DNA of 9,533 nucleotides from an uncultured Bacteroidales bacterium (GTDB lineage Bacteria; Bacteroidota; Bacteroidia; Bacteroidales; UBA932). The DNA lies in assembly GCA_937906795.1 (NCBI GenBank), contig CALCUQ010000272.1:1-9533 (forward strand), read 5' to 3'. The notes below the pieces were generated by a model. That model was not told where the DNA came from, did no database searches, and worked only from the letters and a program-made list of their open reading frames with translations. This document shows positions 5,678 through 9,533 of the stretch, piece after piece (the stretch's first letter is position 1; the number at the start of each line of letters is the position of its first letter). The position numbers and the translations under genes were made by a program.

Positions 5678-6718
5678 ATGAATACAGAAAAAAATTTAAG
5701 AGTAGGGAGCAAGTTCTATGCATGTGGAATAGAAGAGAGCTTGAGTTTAGTAGAAGAGCCAAGAATTGAAAATATTTCTGATTCTACGGTAGGGAAGTAC
5801 GCAGACATATTGTCTGATGTAGGATTTAAGATAGTTTTTGGGAAGGAAGCCAATAAGGATATACTCATGGAATTTCTCAATCATATAATAACAGATAGAG
5901 AAATTTTGGATATAGAGTATATAGATAAGGAGAAGAGGGGCGATTATGAGGAGTCGAAAGGTATAGTATATGATTTATATTGCAAGATTAGTGATGGCAG
6001 CAGGATAATAGTGGAGTTGCAGCGCAATTGTCAGCCTGATTTTGTAGACAGATCCATGTACTATATGACCCATATGATTCAGGATCAGGTAAGCAGAGGA
6101 GAGAAGTCATATGCTATAAGTGCAGTGTATTTTGTAAGTATTCTCAACTTTTGTTTGCAGGAATTAAATAGTCTGCCAGAGGTAAAGAGTCATTTTGTGT
6201 TTAGAGAGCTTGAGACAGGGACCCAATTGACAGATAAATATAATATGATATTTATAGAATTGCCAAAGTTTAGCAAGCGTTTGGACGAGATACAAGGAAA
6301 TGTATTGGATGGTTTCTACTATTGTTTGCGGCATATGAAGATGTTGGAAGAGCGCCCATTGGAGCTTCATCAGAAAGTTTTTGAGTTGTTGTTTAAGGCA
6401 GCAAGAGTAGCAAAGATGAACAAAGAAGAATATTTAAACTATATAAGAAATATGACAACAGAACGTGATATAAGAAATCAGATAGACTATGCAACAAAGC
6501 TAGCTATCCAAAGAGGCTTGGAGCAGGGAAGAAAATTAGGAATAGAGCAAGGACTAGAGCAAGGAATGGAACTTGGGATAGAACAAGGACGTGAACAAGG
6601 ACGTGAATCTATACTAAAGCAACTGATAAATTCAAATATTGACACTATGGGCTTGAAACAAGTTGCAAAATTTTTAGGAATGAGCGAGGAAGAAGTTCTT
6701 AAGATTAAGGATAAATAG
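5678..6718 (+). CDS. Rpn-family PD-(D/E)XK nuclease (recombination-promoting nuclease / putative transposase)
   Basis: A 346-residue member of the PD-(D/E)XK 'transposase' (Rpn, PDDEXK_2) family, DNA endonucleases linked to RecA-independent recombination and, for E. coli members, to toxic anti-phage activity. From ATG at 5678, the N-terminal SDVGFKIVFGKEANK and ILMEFLNHII fit the family opening. The catalytic core is VYDLYCKISDGSRIIVELQ with Asp99, Glu113 and Gln115 in the expected D-ExQ spacing, so the active site looks intact. A low-complexity stretch rich in EQG units (about 280-310) and a C-terminal helical tail with KQVAKFLGMSEEEV end the protein. The frame is open further up to TTG at 5588, preceded by GAGGAGGTG. 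That extension (FFFVKGECGRR) does not look like the family and the SD-like spacing is only 2 nt, so ATG 5678 is preferred. It is convergent with the 796-residue lipoprotein gene, and no second transposon gene or end repeats are present. Confidence 0.88.
   Translation: MNTEKNLRVGSKFYACGIEESLSLVEEPRIENISDSTVGKYADILSDVGFKIVFGKEANKDILMEFLNHIITDREILDIEYIDKEKRGDYEESKGIVYDLYCKISDGSRIIVELQRNCQPDFVDRSMYYMTHMIQDQVSRGEKSYAISAVYFVSILNFCLQELNSLPEVKSHFVFRELETGTQLTDKYNMIFIELPKFSKRLDEIQGNVLDGFYYCLRHMKMLEERPLELHQKVFELLFKAARVAKMNKEEYLNYIRNMTTERDIRNQIDYATKLAIQRGLEQGRKLGIEQGLEQGMELGIEQGREQGRESILKQLINSNIDTMGLKQVAKFLGMSEEEVLKIKDK
6515..6607 (+). repeat. EQG-type tandem repeat at the end of the Rpn nuclease gene
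   Basis: The stretch encodes a run of Gly-x-Glu-Gln-Gly-like units, such as IEQGLEQGMELGIEQG. At DNA level the 12-mer gaacaaggacgt occurs twice in exact tandem at 6581-6592 and 6593-6604, and diverged copies lie before it. Such tails are usual in Rpn-family proteins and change length easily by slippage in multiples of three bases. Confidence 0.8.
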
Positions 6719-6797
6719 TTGGTTGGGGCAGGATTCTGTCTCTCTAAGAGAAACGTAGCTGCTATCTCCTTGTGTTTGTCTTTAATTACAAACCATG

Positions 6798-9188
6798 TTA
6801 ATTATATTCTACTTTGTATTTGTTAAGGATAATGAAATTTTCAGCACGGTTAGATTTTAGATTATTATCATTATGAGAAATAGATACTCTATAAGGATTA
6901 TTAGATGCTGATAAAGATGCTGTTCTATTAATTTCTGTTATAGGTTTAGCGTTACTTGTTCCTCTTTGAGCTTCCTGAGAGTTTGTTTTTGTTTTTGTCT
7001 CGCTTGTAGTAATGCCATCATATATTAATGTGCCTACTGAACTTTCTCCTATACCAGTAGTAGAGTGTACAACTGCTATATAATATTTGATATTTACATT
7101 GCTTGGAAGGGTAAAAGTTGGTGTTAATACCCATCCAGAAGACGAACTTGTGCCAAAAAGATAGTTATAGAAATAATAAAGTTGTAATCCGTAAGGTGTC
7201 TGAGCAGTTCCACCGGTTTTCCACTGTGCATCATCTTTTAGAATCCAACCTTCAGATGTAATCTGGCTTGTAAGATCTGTTTTCGTGCTCATATCAGGGC
7301 TCTCATATGGAATTCCGGTAATATGGCAGGCATTATCATTATCACGGATAATATATAATACATAAGCTGTTGTTGTTACTCCGTCAAAGGTAAAACTCGC
7401 TGCTATGGTGTGTTGTCCTTGTGACTGGTTTATAATAGTGGCGGTAGATGTTCCTCCGTTCTCAAGCATTCCTCCTAAACTGTTGTTATCTCCCAACTGG
7501 TTTGCATAGTGGGTGGCTGTGGTTATTGAGGTGTAATTAAGCATTGAGTAGCCATCGTATGTAAAACTTAGAGAGTTTTCATAACTGGCAAGAAGCTCTT
7601 CACTAACATTTACTTTTACACTAAGGTTCATCACTTTTGTCCCTGTTCCAGCCACATTTGCCCCATTGTCTGTGTCTGATATGTTACCTGCAAGATATCT
7701 TGTGTAAGATGTCTCAAAGTTTGATACCACTGTAATGTTGGGATTTGGTGCAGTTACAGTTGTATTTGCACACTTTAGTTCATCACCTTTTACAATACAT
7801 GTACCTGTAAGAGTATATGGCTTTTGTCTCGACAAATAATCTGTTCCGGAGAAGGTTACATTTCCCAATGAAGTATTGCCAACAGTGCTTCTGACAGTTG
7901 TGGAGCTTGAGTTTGTAAGTGAGGCACTCCAGCTGCTGACAGGTAGAGGGCTGTTGTTTGTTGCAGTTACGCTTGCAGTTGATCCTGTAAGGATACCACC
8001 AGAAAAGTTATGAGTAATATTGCAACTAAGCGCCAGGTTTACAGGGTCTGTAGCTTTTTCAACTGTAATAGCCTGCGATGCCATTTCAATTTCAGCCCCT
8101 TGATACTGGCTATAATAAGATTTGTATGTGTATGTTCCTGCAGGAAGATATATCCAATCCCCAGAAACATTCATAGTTGTTGCACTAAAATTATTGTTGG
8201 ATGAAATTGTCCTAACTACAGTTGAACCATCGGGATGTATAAGTTCTGCTCTCCATGATGTTACTTTTGATGGCGCACCTTGTAGGTTTGGAGTTGCAAT
8301 TACCTGAGTCCCAGTTAGGAATCCCCCAGATGTTGTATGATTGTATGAAGCATTGGATGCAATATCAAACCCAGTGAACACTCCCCCCGCATCAATAGTG
8401 ATGAATGTACCTGCAGAAAAATCGTATCCACTGTTTGCTCCACCATCTGAACTGTAGCTTTTGTACATATTGCCGCTGGCAGAGTTAAAAACAATACTGA
8501 ATCCTTTAGAAAAGTTTACAGGAGGCATACATATATATGCTTTGCTACCCTCTACATTAACTGAGAATTCACTAACTTCTCCTATAGCAAGAGTTCCATC
8601 TGTAAGGTTTACAGTAACGGGGCTCAATTTCTCCTGGTTGTTTCCTTTTACAGTAATGTTGCTCACACCTGCTGGAATGTTTGTAAGTTCAATCATTCCA
8701 CCAATATGAGAAAGAGCACAATTGATAACTCCATTATCGGGATATGTTGCCTTCCCCCATAAAAATGGTTTGTGAGAAGCATCCTGAGAGGTGAAATCGT
8801 ATATGGCAGAAACTTTAGAGTCTGCCAAAGAAGCAGAAACAGTATTTGGATAGGTAAAATAGCATGCCTGAGGCTCTGCCGACAAACTTATCTCTCCTTT
8901 GAATTTTCCTGTAGAGGAGCCTGCATCAATGGAGTTTAATTGCAGCTGGGCAGAAGCGGTTGACAAATTGTCTTTTCCTGTTGCAAAAAGGGATAGTTTA
9001 TCCCCCTCTTCCCAGTAAAGCTTTGTGCCGTTTGTTGTTATTTTGGTATTTGCTTTGTCAGTTACATTAACTTCTACAGGATATCCTATAGAAACAGCAA
9101 TCTCCTCCTTACTGCAAGAAGTCAACAGACTTGAGCATATAAGGAGAAGTAAAGCTGATATATATGTTATGTAACTTTTAAGGGTCAT
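6798..9188 (-). CDS. Large surface lipoprotein with fimbrillin-like N-terminus and Ig-like repeats
   Basis: A 796-residue predicted lipoprotein of unknown function, probably on the outer membrane surface as an adhesin or fimbrial component. The signal has a hydrophobic run and lipobox LLTSC with Cys25 followed by SKEE. Residues about 30-270 resemble fimbrillin (Mfa-like) proteins: the TTNGTKLYWEEGDKLSLFA stretch, a CYFTYP strand and a SHIGGMIELTN segment. Residues 281-380 and 390-479 are two diverged copies of one Ig-like domain. A further segment beginning VSNFETSYTRYLAGN (487-501) may start a third domain. The C-terminal 170 residues are Ser/Thr/Asn-rich, with no protease or T9SS sorting motif seen. 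The start ATG at 9188 shares one base with the stop of the ORF before it (TAATG), so the two are probably translated in sequence. Confidence 0.82.
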   Translation of the reverse strand: MTLKSYITYISALLLLICSSLLTSCSKEEIAVSIGYPVEVNVTDKANTKITTNGTKLYWEEGDKLSLFATGKDNLSTASAQLQLNSIDAGSSTGKFKGEISLSAEPQACYFTYPNTVSASLADSKVSAIYDFTSQDASHKPFLWGKATYPDNGVINCALSHIGGMIELTNIPAGVSNITVKGNNQEKLSPVTVNLTDGTLAIGEVSEFSVNVEGSKAYICMPPVNFSKGFSIVFNSASGNMYKSYSSDGGANSGYDFSAGTFITIDAGGVFTGFDIASNASYNHTTSGGFLTGTQVIATPNLQGAPSKVTSWRAELIHPDGSTVVRTISSNNNFSATTMNVSGDWIYLPAGTYTYKSYYSQYQGAEIEMASQAITVEKATDPVNLALSCNITHNFSGGILTGSTASVTATNNSPLPVSSWSASLTNSSSTTVRSTVGNTSLGNVTFSGTDYLSRQKPYTLTGTCIVKGDELKCANTTVTAPNPNITVVSNFETSYTRYLAGNISDTDNGANVAGTGTKVMNLSVKVNVSEELLASYENSLSFTYDGYSMLNYTSITTATHYANQLGDNNSLGGMLENGGTSTATIINQSQGQHTIAASFTFDGVTTTAYVLYIIRDNDNACHITGIPYESPDMSTKTDLTSQITSEGWILKDDAQWKTGGTAQTPYGLQLYYFYNYLFGTSSSSGWVLTPTFTLPSNVNIKYYIAVVHSTTGIGESSVGTLIYDGITTSETKTKTNSQEAQRGTSNAKPITEINRTASLSASNNPYRVSISHNDNNLKSNRAENFIILNKYKVEYN
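7752..8348 (-). repeat. Two tandem Ig-like domain repeats within the large lipoprotein
   Basis: Copy 1 (residues 281-380) and copy 2 (390-479) align by eye. Matching blocks are SGGFLTGT against SGGILTGS, VTSWRAEL against VSSWSASL, and STVVRT against STTVRS. The spacing is about 109 residues, consistent with an intragenic duplication of a beta-sandwich domain that has since diverged. There is no obvious DNA-level identity, so the event is old. Confidence 0.7.
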
Positions 9189-9481
9189 TATTGTTGGTAT
9201 GGGTTAACTTCAATTACGCCAGGTTCATCGGCAACTGTATCATCTGCTGTAACATTAATATCTAACTGACCATGTGATAAGCTTGCTTTTACTGTAAGTT
9301 TGTGCCATGTTTTAGCTTTTAGAGGAACAGTTCCACTGTAAGTTTTAGCTACACCTTCTCTTTGTGTTGAAATAATGTAATTCAACTCTCCAGGATTAAA
9401 ATAAGCAATCTGAGTATCTAAAGTGGCTTCATTTGTCCATTCAATATCTCTTGATGTCTCCCTTATAGAAGTATTATTCAT
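9188..9481 (-). CDS. Short ORF resembling the C-terminal part of a DUF4493-like lipoprotein; probable truncated remnant
   Basis: A 97-residue product with no signal peptide. It resembles the C-terminal part of the lipoprotein at 3201-3968: AYFNPGELNYII lines up with VYFDANKTITIK, and AKTWHKLTVKASLSHGQ lines up with ATWHKIAICVDLNLSGG. A signal-less protein with a domain otherwise found only in exported lipoproteins suggests that the N-terminal part is missing or in another frame. In-frame TAA codons at 9496-9494 and 9487-9485 prevent extension upstream. The ATG at 9481 overlaps the stop TGA (9480-9478) of another open frame that runs in from the window edge. Its own stop overlaps the start of the 796-residue lipoprotein gene. 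It could be a decayed gene, a frameshifted gene, a base error, or a coupled small gene; the first three seem likelier. Confidence 0.5.
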   Translation of the reverse strand: MNNTSIRETSRDIEWTNEATLDTQIAYFNPGELNYIISTQREGVAKTYSGTVPLKAKTWHKLTVKASLSHGQLDINVTADDTVADEPGVIEVNPYQQ

Positions 9482-9533
9482 ATTTTAAACTGTTTACCAT
9501 TTTTTGAAAAATAAAAAGCAATCCGCCTGAATG
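9478..9533 (-). CDS. Possible 3' end of an upstream gene entering from the right edge
   Basis: On the minus strand one frame is open from the window edge to TGA at 9480-9478 and reads RRIAFYFSKNGKQFKI. Its alternating strand-like pattern would suit the lipoprotein continued by the ORF at 9188-9481. A second frame (GGLLFIFQKMVNSLKYE, stop TAA at 9476-9474) is also open, so the choice is uncertain with only 52-60 bases visible. If the first is right, the two pieces overlap as ATGA and need a one-base shift to join. Confidence 0.3.
   Translation of the reverse strand, partial: FRRIAFYFSKNGKQFKI

Noticed and set aside
5678..6718. Rpn gene as part of a complete insertion sequence
   Set aside because: No terminal inverted repeats, target duplication or partner transposase gene was found around it; Rpn proteins usually stand alone despite the 'transposase' label.
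6774..6793. Inverted repeat GTTTGT/ACAAAC between the Rpn gene and the lipoprotein gene
   Set aside because: Only 6 weak base pairs with an 8-nt loop and no U tract on either strand, so it is not a credible bidirectional terminator. The 79-base gap shows nothing else firm.
9478..9487. Programmed -1 frameshift joining the edge fragment to the 97-residue ORF
   Set aside because: No X-XXY-YYZ slippery heptamer lies in the required frame and no downstream pseudoknot was seen. A mutation or coupled translation is simpler.

Overview
The window looks like chromosomal DNA of an AT-rich member of the Bacteroidales, probably host-associated. This rests on the Bacteroidetes-style class A penicillin-binding protein, the SxxC lipoproteins with fimbrillin/DUF4493-like character, the near absence of Shine-Dalgarno sequences, and a TAnnTTTG-type -7 promoter box. 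The genus cannot be told from sequence alone. No tRNA, rRNA, IS element or CRISPR array was seen.

Layout. (1) 2-3234, plus strand: a tight housekeeping run with the 3' part of a PBP1A-type gene (5' end outside the window), ddl (D-Ala-D-Ala ligase) and prmC (release-factor glutamine methyltransferase). Gaps are 5 nt and 0 nt. (2) 3201-5476, minus strand: a leader peptide gene and attenuator, then trpB (TrpB2-type tryptophan synthase beta chain), then a small DUF4493-like lipoprotein gene whose end overlaps the end of prmC. (3) 5678-6718, plus strand: an Rpn-family PD-(D/E)XK nuclease with a Glu/Gln/Gly repeat tail. (4) 6798-9533, minus strand: a 796-residue surface lipoprotein (fimbrillin-like N-terminus, then Ig-like repeats), preceded by a short signal-less ORF that resembles the C-terminal part of the first lipoprotein and looks like a truncated or frame-disrupted paralogue.

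The main discovery is in the roughly 300-base gap before trpB (5290-5587). On the minus strand it holds a 23-codon ORF with tandem Trp codons (Tyr-Tyr-Trp-Trp-Cys-Tyr), followed by mutually exclusive RNA structures: a 1:2 hairpin containing the Trp codons, a 13-bp 2:3 antiterminator with two single-base bulges, and a 3:4 hairpin followed by seven U. This is the layout of ribosome-mediated transcription attenuation, here in a Bacteroidetes-like genome and in front of a solitary trpB2. It suggests that the enzyme is induced when charged tRNA-Trp is scarce, for example for tryptophan synthesis or for salvage of external indole.

Second-tier observations are a possible internal start in the Rpn gene (an RpnS-like antitoxin), the broken DUF4493-like gene at the right edge, the in-frame TAA-TTG junction of ddl and prmC, and possible read-through from trpB into a lipoprotein gene.
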